From: JBFLYC01 sp040756735
Lineage (GTDB): Bacteria; Bacillota; DSM-16504; Desulfitibacterales; Desulfitibacteraceae
Direction: 5' to 3'
Assembly (NCBI GenBank): GCA_040756735.1
Contig: JBFLYC010000001.1
Span: 124,001 to 188,000 of the forward strand
Length of the DNA stretch: 64,000 nucleotides
Part shown: piece by piece, positions 17,157 through 25,129 of the stretch
Position numbering within the stretch: the stretch's first letter is position 1
Layout: each line of letters starts with the position of its first letter
Program-made: the position numbers and the translations under genes
Notes under the pieces: generated by a model
Seen by the model: only the letters and a program-made list of their open reading frames with translations
Told to the model about the DNA's origin: nothing
Database searches by the model: none

Positions 17157-18018
17157 GATTCTTGCTACCGTCCTTGAGTTTTTCTCTTAAAATTTCATAA
17201 AATGATCTATTCCTTAATTTAATTAATTTGGTGGTCAAATGAGACCTTTTAACTTCAATCTCATCTTTTTCCATTAATAAAAACCCATCCTGTCCATCAA
17301 CAGTAAGCATAACTTCTCCTGCTTCAGATGCTAATAGTACCCTCACCTTTTGGGTTACAGCAATGACAACCGGTCTTGCATAAAGGGTATGGGGGCAAAT
17401 TGGTGTAATTATAATTACTTTAACATCTGGGGAAACAATTGGACCTCCTGCTGACAGCGAATAAGCAGTTGATCCAGTTGGTGTAGAAATAATCAAACCA
17501 TCGGCTGGATAATTTGCTAAAAAATGGTCATTGATAAACGTTTTCATTTCAATCATTCTTGCAAAGGCACCTTTGGTTATTACTACGTCATTTAATGCGT
17601 GATAATTTGCAACAGATTTACCCTTTCGTAATACGTGAGCTTCAAGCATCATTCTTTCTTCTATGTGAAAATGCCCATTAATTAGTTCTGTCAGTCCATA
17701 GTACAATTTATCTAATTCTAATTCTGTCAGAAAACCTAGTTGCCCTAAATTAATACCTAACAAAGGTACATTTTTACCTGCAACACACCTTGCTGTATTT
17801 AAAAGAGTTCCGTCTCCACCTAAAACTAATATACAATCAACTATACAGCACATCTCCTCAGTTTTCATGCCATATTGAGTAAGAGACAGACTTTTGGAAG
17901 CCTCTTTATTCAAAAACACTTCTATATTATTTTCATTAAGCCAATTTATTACCTCCTTAGTAATCTGCGGAGCTGAATCTTTATTTAAATTAATTATTAA
18001 ACCTACCTTTTTTAACAT
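17149..18018 (-). CDS. nadK: NAD kinase
   Basis: This 289-residue enzyme phosphorylates NAD to NADP. The GGDGT motif is CILVLGGDGTLLNTAR at about residue 62. The NE/D-type segment ALNDVVITKGAFARM, the substrate loop NYPADGLIISTPTGSTAYSLSAGGP and the beta-rich C-terminal domain are all visible. AGAGGTG precedes the ATG. It sits between tlyA and recN/argR, as in Bacillus and clostridial clusters. Confidence 0.96.
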   Translation of the reverse strand: MLKKVGLIINLNKDSAPQITKEVINWLNENNIEVFLNKEASKSLSLTQYGMKTEEMCCIVDCILVLGGDGTLLNTARCVAGKNVPLLGINLGQLGFLTELELDKLYYGLTELINGHFHIEERMMLEAHVLRKGKSVANYHALNDVVITKGAFARMIEMKTFINDHFLANYPADGLIISTPTGSTAYSLSAGGPIVSPDVKVIIITPICPHTLYARPVVIAVTQKVRVLLASEAGEVMLTVDGQDGFLLMEKDEIEVKRSHLTTKLIKLRNRSFYEILREKLKDGSKNRA

Positions 18019-18027
18019 ATAACACCT

Positions 18028-18549
18028 CTACAAGGTAAATTGGATAACTTTCATCATAACATAAGCTCCCGTTATAAATGCTGCAACAACAAGTATGACA
18101 TTCCGCGCAAGAATATGATTAGTTTTTTTGATGTCAAAATTAAATTCACGTAGTTTTCCAGAACTATCGGCAATTATAATACCGTCAGTATTGAACACTG
18201 CACAATCAAGTATCAGTGTTTTTCTATAACGACTGCTAGAGAACCTGATAGCTTCTTTATCCCCTTTAATTTTAACTAAATAATTTTTCCTGTTTTTTGA
18301 GACTATAAAAGGGTTTTTAAAATGTTCAGCATAACTATTTAAATCTCCTTCTGAATGTATAATAACTTCAGGATTAATTTTTTTGAGCCTGTAATTATCT
18401 TCCTTAAGATACTCTAGTAGCATCTGTTCTTTCTTACCTAGCTTAGCAATCTGTTTCTGAAAGTTTTCCTTTTTAAGCCTTGTAATTCTATTATAAAGCA
18501 AAATACTGCTAATTATCAAAATAAGTATTAATAAATCGTAAACAGACAA
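18028..18549 (-). CDS. Uncharacterised protein with terminal membrane helices
   Basis: I do not recognise this 173-residue protein. It has an N-terminal hydrophobic segment (DLLILILIISSILLY, residues 5-19), a charged helical stretch (25-55), a central beta-rich soluble part (NYLVKIKGDKEAIRFSSSRYRKTLILDCAVFNTDGIIIAD, about residues 90-130), and a C-terminal helix (NVILVVAAFITGAYVMMKVI). The central strands with K-x-K and D residues could suggest a restriction-endonuclease-like core, but this is weak. The TTG start follows AAGGGGGTG. It is co-directional with tlyA and nadK and 10 nt from nadK. Confidence 0.7.
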   Translation of the reverse strand: MSVYDLLILILIISSILLYNRITRLKKENFQKQIAKLGKKEQMLLEYLKEDNYRLKKINPEVIIHSEGDLNSYAEHFKNPFIVSKNRKNYLVKIKGDKEAIRFSSSRYRKTLILDCAVFNTDGIIIADSSGKLREFNFDIKKTNHILARNVILVVAAFITGAYVMMKVIQFTL

Positions 18550-18616
18550 TTAGAACACCCCCTTCAAACACTATTCAACATGATGCATAAATTTTCCTTT
18601 CTAAATGAAAAGGAAA

Positions 18617-18645
18617 AGGGACACACCTCTTTAGAGGAATGCCCC
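18617..18645. repeat. Short copy of GGGACACACCTC...GAGGAATGCCCC palindromic repeat
   Basis: GGGACACACCTC and GAGGAATGCCCC flank a 4-nt loop (TTTA) and form a hairpin with an internal mismatch. The same ends occur at 36705-36811 and, inverted, at 22015-22091. It lies in the gap between tlyA and the 173-residue gene. Confidence 0.7.
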
Positions 18646-18701
18646 AGCATAATAAAAAGTCCTTAAAGGCAAAGTTAGATCTCAAAGATTTTTATACCCA
18701 G

Positions 18702-19505
18702 TTATTTCTTTAATAACCTTTTACTGTCTTCTACAACAGACTTAATCATATCTTCATTAACACTGATATCACCCGTTAACTCCAATAATAGGAGAAATTC
18801 GATGTTTCCTTCAGGGCCTGTAATCGGAGAATAGTCCAATTTTTTTGCAACAAATCCTTGTTTAAAGGCTTCATTAATTATACTTTTTATTACATTTATA
18901 TGTACTGTTGGATCCTTCACAACACCCTTCTTGCCAACCAGATGTCTGCCAGCTTCAAATTGAGGTTTTACTAGTATTACAATTTGTCCTAAAGGTTTCA
19001 GCAGGGGATACAAAATGGATAGAATAATATTTACAGAAATAAAAGAAACATCAACAGTAATCAAATCTGCTTTATCTGGAAACATAGAAACAGTTAATTC
19101 TCGAGCATTAGTCCTTTCCATAACTACTACCTTTGGATGGTTCCTAAGGCTCCATGCTAATTGGCCATATCCTACATCCACCGCATATACTTTTTGGGCT
19201 CCATATTTTAAAACGCAATCTGTAAATCCTCCAGTGGATGCCCCAATATCAATAACAACCTTATCTAGTAAATTAAGCTTAAAATTTTCGATAGCTTTTT
19301 TAAGTTTATAACCTCCTCTGCTTACATATGGCATGGTTTTGCCCATAAAGGTTACTTGGGAATCACAAGCTACTATAGTACCAGGCTTATCTACCCGCAT
19401 GTTATCTACTAAAATTTCTCCTGCCATGATAGCTCGTCTAGCTTGTTCTCTACTTGGAAAGATATTTTTTTCAACAAGCAAAACATCCAATCTAATTTTC
19501 TTCAT
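18702..19505 (-). CDS. tlyA: TlyA family rRNA 2'-O-methyltransferase
   Basis: This 267-residue protein has an N-terminal S4 RNA-binding domain (RLDVLLVEKNIFPSREQARRAIMAGEILVDN) and a C-terminal FtsJ/RrmJ-type methyltransferase domain with SAM motif VVIDIGASTGGFTDCVLKYGA and the acidic VDVSFISV. TlyA methylates ribose 2'-OH groups in rRNA; some homologues were named haemolysins. It follows dxs by 10 nt. The dxs-tlyA-nadK-argR-recN order is the conserved Firmicute arrangement. Confidence 0.94.
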   Translation of the reverse strand: MKKIRLDVLLVEKNIFPSREQARRAIMAGEILVDNMRVDKPGTIVACDSQVTFMGKTMPYVSRGGYKLKKAIENFKLNLLDKVVIDIGASTGGFTDCVLKYGAQKVYAVDVGYGQLAWSLRNHPKVVVMERTNARELTVSMFPDKADLITVDVSFISVNIILSILYPLLKPLGQIVILVKPQFEAGRHLVGKKGVVKDPTVHINVIKSIINEAFKQGFVAKKLDYSPITGPEGNIEFLLLLELTGDISVNEDMIKSVVEDSKRLLKK

Positions 19506-19515
19506 TATGCCAAAC

Positions 19516-21396
19516 CTACCTATTAGCTATTTTCAATCCTATCATCGCAGTTGCAGCTTGAATTATTTTCTCAACATTAAGCCCAAGGTGCTGCCTCAAT
19601 ATATCTACATTGCCATGTGTAACAAAGGTATCCTCAACTCCTAGAAGCTTCACCCTAACCCCGATTAGTTGGTGTTGCGTGATAATTTCCAAAACAGAGC
19701 TTCCAAATCCCCCTGCAATAATGTTCTCCTCCATTACAATGAGCTTCTTGGTAACTTTTATTGAGTCTAAAATACTTTTCCAGTCAATGGGCTTTACAAA
19801 TCTAGGGTTAATGACAGAACAGCTTACTCCTTGCTTCAACAATTTTTTGGCAGCCTCCATTGCTGTATAAGCATGTGGGCCAACTCCTATGAGAGTTAAA
19901 TCATTTCCTGACTGCAACAGCTCGGCCTTTCCAATTTCTAGCGTTTCATGACTATTATTAAGCAGAACTCCAAAACCTGCCCCTCGTGGATAACGAATAG
20001 CTGTAGGCCTGTTTATTTTGAGTGCTGTGAAAAGCATCTTTCTTAATTCGGCTTCATCTTTAGGAACCATAATTGTTAAATTTGGTATGCTTCTTAAAAA
20101 GGTAATATCAAATAAACCATGATGGGTTTCACCATCTTCTCCAACCAGACCAGCCCTGTCTATGCAAAATATCACTGGTAGTTTTTGTAAGCATACATCA
20201 TGAATTATCTGATCATAGGCTCTTTGTAGAAAAGTAGAGTAAATTGCTACAAAGGGTATGTAGCCCTGGGTAGCCAGGCCAGCAGCCATTGTGACGGCAT
20301 TCTGTTCTGCAATACCAACATCAAAATATCTGTGAGGAAATTCTTCTGCAAAATAGTTTAACCCAGTTCCATCAGGCATTGCTGCCGTTATCGCAATAAT
20401 TTTGTCATTCATCTTGGCTAAATCTACTAGAGTTTTGCCAAAAACCTCTGTGTAAGTTAATTTATTACTTTTTTTTGTGTCGCCTGTACTAACATCAAAT
20501 GGGCCTGTACCATGATATATGTTTGGCTTTACTTCTGCCGGCATGTATCCTTTACCTTTTGTGGTAATCACATGTACTAATACAGGTCCCTTTGTTTTTT
20601 TGGCTCTCTGTAATACTTGTTGTATTGCAGCAATGTTATGTCCGTCAATGGGTCCTAAATAAGTATATCCAAGCTCCTCAAAAAGCATGCCGGGAACCAC
20701 CAGGTATTTCAGGGCGTCCTTCAATTTATCAGCCAACCGAACAACCCTTGTACCAATTTTAGGAAGTCTCCTGAGAATACTCTCAATTTCTTCTTTTCCT
20801 TTTTCATACATTGGATCTGTACGTAGTCTGCTTAAATAGCCGGATAAAGCACCTACATTACCGGCAATGGACATCTTATTATCATTAAGAATGACAGTTA
20901 TATCTAAATCTAAATGACCTGCATAGTTTAAAGCTTCAAAGGCCATTCCACCTGTTAGAGCGCCATCTCCAATTATAGCAACAACGCCGTTTTTATGCAT
21001 TTTCATGTCCCTTGCTAATGCCATGCCGATAGCGGCGGAAATTGATGTTGAACTGTGTCCAGTATTAAAATGATCATGGGGACTTTCTTCTCTTTTTGGA
21101 AAACCGCTTATTCCGCCAAATTGTCTTAAAGTATCGAACTTATCTTTCCTACCTGTCAATAGTTTATGTATATATGATTGATGGCCTACATCCCAGATAA
21201 TTTTATCATGGGGAGAATCATATACTGAATGAATTGCTAAAGTTAATTCCACTACCCCCAAATTAGGGGCAAGATGGCCGCCTGTTTTTGAAACAGTATC
21301 AATGACTTTACTCCTTACTTCTTCAGCGAGTTTCTCCAATTCAGTCAATGACAATGATTTTAAATCTTTTGGGCTACTAATCATATCTAATATCAT
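19516..21396 (-). CDS. dxs: 1-deoxy-D-xylulose-5-phosphate synthase
   Basis: This thiamin-diphosphate enzyme of 626 residues catalyses the first step of the MEP isoprenoid pathway, from pyruvate and glyceraldehyde 3-phosphate. It shows DVGHQSYIHKLLTGR near the N-terminus, the TPP motif GDGALTGGMAFEALNYAG...VILNDN near residues 145-175, the transketolase domain with RYFDVGIAEQNAVTMAAGLA, and a C-terminal transketolase domain. Its ATG overlaps the oapA stop (ATGA). With ispA on the other side of the OLE locus it groups two isoprenoid genes. Confidence 0.97.
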   Translation of the reverse strand: MILDMISSPKDLKSLSLTELEKLAEEVRSKVIDTVSKTGGHLAPNLGVVELTLAIHSVYDSPHDKIIWDVGHQSYIHKLLTGRKDKFDTLRQFGGISGFPKREESPHDHFNTGHSSTSISAAIGMALARDMKMHKNGVVAIIGDGALTGGMAFEALNYAGHLDLDITVILNDNKMSIAGNVGALSGYLSRLRTDPMYEKGKEEIESILRRLPKIGTRVVRLADKLKDALKYLVVPGMLFEELGYTYLGPIDGHNIAAIQQVLQRAKKTKGPVLVHVITTKGKGYMPAEVKPNIYHGTGPFDVSTGDTKKSNKLTYTEVFGKTLVDLAKMNDKIIAITAAMPDGTGLNYFAEEFPHRYFDVGIAEQNAVTMAAGLATQGYIPFVAIYSTFLQRAYDQIIHDVCLQKLPVIFCIDRAGLVGEDGETHHGLFDITFLRSIPNLTIMVPKDEAELRKMLFTALKINRPTAIRYPRGAGFGVLLNNSHETLEIGKAELLQSGNDLTLIGVGPHAYTAMEAAKKLLKQGVSCSVINPRFVKPIDWKSILDSIKVTKKLIVMEENIIAGGFGSSVLEIITQHQLIGVRVKLLGVEDTFVTHGNVDILRQHLGLNVEKIIQAATAMIGLKIANR

Positions 21397-21989
21397 CTAT
21401 TTCTTCCCTTCTTGTTTAAACCATTCAGTACTTTTATTCCTAAATAAGTTTCCATCCATGCAAGGACTCTTCCAGTATGAAAAACAATATCACTAGCATT
21501 TTTAATTGCGTAAAACTTTCCAAAAGCCTTTCCTGCAACTATTAAAGCAGCAATTAGGCTTGTCATGAGAGTTCCTGCAACAACATCATTAATTGTTGGC
21601 GATAAAAATATAATACGAATAACAATAATTGCGCCAATAGCCCCACTTAATGTTCCACTGACATCGCCTACAACATCATTGCAAAAGCTTGCAACTCTAT
21701 CTGCATTGCGTATTATTAGGATGCCTTGTTTTGCTCCATTTAACTTCTTTGCAGACTTTGCATGCAGTGGAATCTCATCAGCTGCAGTAGCAGCCACGCC
21801 TATTATATCAAAGATAATACCTATAAGTATAATAATAAGTAATAAAACCAAAGATAATAATATGGATTTAATATTATCTAATAAGATTTTGGAACCCAAG
21901 CTAACAAAAATTGCTAAAAAAAAAGCGCCTGCACCTATAATTGTGCTATGTTTTAACGCATTACGCAAACGGTTATTGAAAATTACCAA
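21393..21989 (-). CDS. oapA: OLE-associated membrane protein OapA
   Basis: This 198-residue protein has four or more hydrophobic segments (IIGAGAFFLAIFVSLGS, ILLSLVLLLIIILIGIIFDIIG, TLSGAIGAIIVIRIIFL, VAGTLMTSLIAALIVAG) separated by the polar loop TAADEIPLHAKSAKKLNGAKQ. It shows a distant CNNM/DUF21 flavour. The call rests on position: it directly follows the structured RNA between ispA and dxs, where OLE RNA and its partner protein are always paired. By published work on that family, OapA binds OLE RNA at the membrane. The start is ambiguous: TTG at 21989 follows AGGGGAAG at 7 nt, while an in-frame TTG at 22013 follows AGAGGA inside a repeat. The 3' end overlaps dxs by 4 nt. Confidence 0.8.
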   Translation of the reverse strand: MVIFNNRLRNALKHSTIIGAGAFFLAIFVSLGSKILLDNIKSILLSLVLLLIIILIGIIFDIIGVAATAADEIPLHAKSAKKLNGAKQGILIIRNADRVASFCNDVVGDVSGTLSGAIGAIIVIRIIFLSPTINDVVAGTLMTSLIAALIVAGKAFGKFYAIKNASDIVFHTGRVLAWMETYLGIKVLNGLNKKGRNR

Positions 21990-22014
21990 CTTAGTTCTTC
22001 CCCTTTTAATCAAA

Positions 22015-22091
22015 GAGACATTCCTCTAACCCTAGTGCTATGGTTGGGTGACACTGTTCTGCCAAGATACTAGATTCTAAGAGGTGTGTCC
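22015..22091. repeat. Inverted-orientation copy of the palindromic repeat, between OLE RNA and oapA
   Basis: On the minus strand it begins GGACACACCTCTTAG and ends TTAGAGGAATGTCTC, the same ends as the copies at 18617 and 36705 but with a different 47-nt interior. It fills the space between the 3' end of the OLE RNA and the oapA start and supplies an AGAGGA just before one possible start codon. Confidence 0.65.
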
Positions 22092-22164
22092 AGAATAGAT
22101 TACTAAATAATCTTGCCCAAATTAGCATGTCCAACTATACAGACTATATTTATCATTAATTTAT

Positions 22165-22780
22165 AATTACTGATAGATGGAAATTAATTAAGTAAATGTT
22201 GCGTCTTAGGTCCAGCAGGTTTTCCCAACAGCCCACTAGGTGTTACCACCTGAGCGGTTTCCCTTTAAGGGCTATTCTGTCTCGTCACCGATCACAGGGC
22301 TGGATTGCCACTTAGAACGCACTTTAATCCTTAATTAACCTCATCAAAGATGAACAGTCTAGGAGTTTTCCTCGACGGTTCCACTATCTTCTAGCCTCTT
22401 TTGCAGTGAAGGTTTCAGCAACATATTATAAACTAAAGGGCCCCTCAGTTTATAATACTTGTAGGTTGCATCCCACCAACCCCACTCAAGGCAGGCTACA
22501 CTACACCTAGCGCTTTAACACACCAAGATGCAGGTTTATACCCCAAGCCGTGCTCGTTGTGCTAACAAAGGACCACGCACTTGGGTCTCCGCGGAGGGGG
22601 GGTCAACGCCTACATGCCATTGTAGATCGCCCCACCTCCTTAACTCCCAGCACCAACCCCCAACTGGGCGTCAGCAGCCAGCACCAGGAACTTCATCGAT
22701 GTGCCCTTGACGGATTTTTAGGCCCGCCTTCAAAAATAAGGAATCCGACTAGAATACTGTTCCATCTATCAGCAAAAATA
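22165..22780 (-). ncRNA. ole: OLE RNA (ornate, large, extremophilic non-coding RNA)
   Basis: This stretch of about 600 nt has no convincing ORF and is visibly more GC-rich than its neighbours. It lies between ispA and oapA-dxs, the characteristic location of OLE RNA genes. The 5' segment CTGATAGATGGAA pairs perfectly with TTCCATCTATCAG at the 3' end (plus-strand positions 22760-22772 and 22170-22182), which defines the ends. Inside are an AGGTG-GTAA-CACCT hairpin with a GNRA loop (22238-22251) and a 10-bp hairpin ATTATAAACT/AGTTTATAAT (22425-22456). A -10 element lies 8-13 nt upstream of the proposed 5' end. OLE RNAs are known from extremophilic and anaerobic Firmicutes, form membrane complexes with OapA, and are linked to stress tolerance. 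I could not run a covariance search, so the exact ends are estimates. Confidence 0.85.
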
Positions 22781-22787
22781 GATAATA

Positions 22788-22793
22788 ATTATA
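22788..22793 (-). promoter_or_regulatory. Extended -10 element of the OLE RNA promoter
   Basis: The minus strand reads TGTTATAAT, an extended -10. No good -35 hexamer is seen at 17 nt, which fits the extended -10 type. Initiation would fall near 22780, just before the terminal helix. Confidence 0.6.
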
Positions 22794-22859
22794 ACATAGA
22801 ATAGAGAGACTTTTACATATAAATAATTGCAAATCATACCAATAAATAACATGTCATTT

Positions 22860-23756
22860 CTAATTATTTCTAGTTAAGGTATATATTGCAATTGCTGACA
22901 GGGCATTAGCTTTGTTACCAAACCCACTTAAACAGTCTAATGCCTTATTAATTGCCTCGGACGCCATTGTCTTTGATTTTTCAAGTCCATACAGTGAAGG
23001 ATAAGTTGCTTTTTGATTTTTTTTATCACTTCCAATTGACTTACCCATGATTTTACTGTTACCTTCGACATCAAGTATATCATCTACTATTTGAAAGGCC
23101 AAACCGAAATAGCGGGCATATAAAACCAAACTTTCTAATTGTTGTTCATTTGCTCCACCAAGTAAAGCTCCACTTTTGATAGCTGCCCTAAATAAAGCGC
23201 CGGTTTTATTTTCATGAATGTAAGATAATATATCTGGTGTAATTGCTTGATGATTTTTCTCCGAAATCAAGTCGATATTTTGACCTGCAATCATACCCTT
23301 ATATCCTGCAGCCACAGATATTTCCTTTATAATCTCCAACTGCTTTAAACAATTATTTGGTATAGGAGCTTCAGCCAGAAGTTCAAAAGCATATGTAAGC
23401 AGTGCATCTCCAGCAAGAATAGCAATGCCTTCTCCAAATACTTTGTGACAAGTAGGTTTACCCCTCCTAAAATCATCATCATCCATTGCAGGCAAATCAT
23501 CGTGAATTAAAGAATATGTATGAATAAGTTCAATTGCACAGGCAACCTTTATTGCCTCTAATTCTTTGCCGCCAACAGCTTCGCATGATGCAATAGTTAA
23601 GATTGGCCTTAAGCGTTTTCCACCGGCAAAAACACTATACCTCATCGCCTGACAAATTTCTATGGGGTACAGATTGTCTTTTGGCATATATATATCTAAA
23701 TATTCATTTATTAATGACTGCTTTTGTCTCAGGTAGTTTTTAGTGTCAAATTTCAT
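22860..23756 (-). CDS. ispA: Polyprenyl (farnesyl) diphosphate synthase
   Basis: This 298-residue prenyltransferase makes farnesyl diphosphate from IPP and DMAPP. The first aspartate-rich motif is LIHDDLPAMDDDDFRRGKPT (residues about 84-103), and the second is FQIVDDILDVEGN near 225. GGKRLRPIL at about residue 45 binds IPP. It overlaps xseB by 11 nt and is the last protein-coding gene before the OLE RNA. The order xseA-xseB-ispA is common in Firmicutes. Confidence 0.95.
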   Translation of the reverse strand: MKFDTKNYLRQKQSLINEYLDIYMPKDNLYPIEICQAMRYSVFAGGKRLRPILTIASCEAVGGKELEAIKVACAIELIHTYSLIHDDLPAMDDDDFRRGKPTCHKVFGEGIAILAGDALLTYAFELLAEAPIPNNCLKQLEIIKEISVAAGYKGMIAGQNIDLISEKNHQAITPDILSYIHENKTGALFRAAIKSGALLGGANEQQLESLVLYARYFGLAFQIVDDILDVEGNSKIMGKSIGSDKKNQKATYPSLYGLEKSKTMASEAINKALDCLSGFGNKANALSAIAIYTLTRNN

Positions 23757-23985
23757 CTATTTCTCCTTCCAGTTCCTTTGCATCCCAAACTGCAATGCCA
23801 TTTTCCCCTTCAAGAAGCATTTTCAGTTTTCCCTTACCTTTATCTAAAAATAAATTACATTCCTTTATCAGCCTGATTCCTTCTTCCATTAAACTTAAAC
23901 CTTCTTGAAGCGACAACTGATCATTACTAAAACAATCCACAATATTTTCAAGTCTCTGCAAATTCTCTTCAAAACTTTTGCCCAT
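23746..23985 (-). CDS. xseB: Exodeoxyribonuclease VII small subunit
   Basis: This 79-residue protein has the family pattern SFEENLQRLENIVDCFSNDQLSLQEGLSLMEEGIRL: two helices with a leucine-rich interface that binds XseA. A short C-terminal extension (KLKMLLEGENGIAVWDAKEL) follows. AAAGGAGA precedes the ATG. It overlaps xseA by 17 nt and ispA by 11 nt. Confidence 0.94.
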   Translation of the reverse strand: MGKSFEENLQRLENIVDCFSNDQLSLQEGLSLMEEGIRLIKECNLFLDKGKGKLKMLLEGENGIAVWDAKELEGEIDEI

Positions 23986-25129
23986 TAAGATCTTCTCCTT
24001 TATTTTCTACTCTACAGTTCAAAATACCTTTTTTTAAGATAACCTTTACTCTTGAGCCAATTTTAACCTGATTAACATTTATTATAGTATTATTTTTCTC
24101 ATCCATACAAAGGCAATAGCCCCTTTTAAGAATTTGTAAAGGGCTTAAGTCATGGAGTTTATCTGCCAGAATGGCCAGATTCCTTTCTTTTCTTTCAAAT
24201 ACAGAATTTATTGCCGAAAGTAGGTCTTTTTTGATATTTTCCAGCTTTGAACTATTGAATTTAATCAAGCTTTGTCCTTGATAGTACATTTGTTTTTCGA
24301 GTTTTTTGATAACATCTTTAAGCTCTTCTATTGATGGAACCACAATTTCGCCGGCAACAGATGGAGTTGAAGCACGTAAATCAGCCACCATATCTGAAAT
24401 AGTAACGTCAGTTTCATGTCCAACAGCTGAAATTATAGGGATATGTGAATTATGTATAGCTCTTGCTACCACTTCGGTATTAAAAGTCCATAATTCTTCC
24501 AATGAGCCTCCTCCCCTCATTAGCACTATTACATCTACCGGAAATTTATTGTTAAATAAATTAATTGAGTTGCAAATTTGAGCAGGTGCCTCTGTTCCCT
24601 GAACAGCTGTAGGAACTAAAAAAATATTAACCTGTGGGAAACGTCTTCTAACCACTTTAACAAAATCTCTAATTACTGCTCCCTTAGGGGAAGTAATTAC
24701 TCCTATACTTTGAGGAAACTGAGGAATAGGTTTTTTATGTTCCTTCCTAAAAAGACCTTCTGCGGCAAGAGCATCCTTTAATTGCTGGAATGCCAGTTCA
24801 AAAGCGCCGATACCTTGAGGAAGTAATTCTTGGATGTAGAATTGATAGGTGCCTCCCGGAGCATAAAGTGACACCCTTCCCCTTGCAATTACCTCCATAC
24901 CTTTATTTATCTTGAAGGGAATCAGGCTATAATTTGAGCGAAACATAACCGACTTTATGATACTATCATGATCTTTTAATGTTAAATACATGTGCCCGGA
25001 ATTGGAAACAGTTAGATTAGAAATTTCGCCCCTCAACCACAGGTTTGAGAGGCGAATGTCAGTTTCAAGCATGTTTTTCAGATATTCAGTGAGTTGGCTT
25101 ACAGATAAAACCTTTTGCGAATTTAACAC
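23969..25129 (-). CDS. xseA: Exodeoxyribonuclease VII large subunit
   Basis: This 386-residue nuclease subunit has an N-terminal OB domain (LSNLWLRGEISNLTVSNSGHMYLTLKD), the catalytic domain (IGVITSPKGAVIRDFVKVVRRRFP, VIVLMRGGGSLEELWTFN, HETDVTISDMVADLRASTPSVA), a coiled coil around 250-330 and a C-terminal strand segment. The open frame extends upstream to 25213 but overlaps folD and has no family resemblance there. GTG at 25129, which overlaps the folD stop with AAGGA just upstream, gives the normal N-terminus (VLNSQKVLSVSQLTEYLK). Confidence 0.93.
   Translation of the reverse strand: MLNSQKVLSVSQLTEYLKNMLETDIRLSNLWLRGEISNLTVSNSGHMYLTLKDHDSIIKSVMFRSNYSLIPFKINKGMEVIARGRVSLYAPGGTYQFYIQELLPQGIGAFELAFQQLKDALAAEGLFRKEHKKPIPQFPQSIGVITSPKGAVIRDFVKVVRRRFPQVNIFLVPTAVQGTEAPAQICNSINLFNNKFPVDVIVLMRGGGSLEELWTFNTEVVARAIHNSHIPIISAVGHETDVTISDMVADLRASTPSVAGEIVVPSIEELKDVIKKLEKQMYYQGQSLIKFNSSKLENIKKDLLSAINSVFERKERNLAILADKLHDLSPLQILKRGYCLCMDEKNNTIINVNQVKIGSRVKVILKKGILNCRVENKGEDLNGQKF

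Noticed and set aside
22528..22804. Two overlapping plus-strand frames of 60 and 84 codons inside the non-coding stretch
   Set aside because: They are antisense to the structured RNA, have no SD and encode Pro/His/Arg-rich low-complexity chains unlike proteins of this AT-rich genome. GC-rich RNA stems explain the lack of stops.
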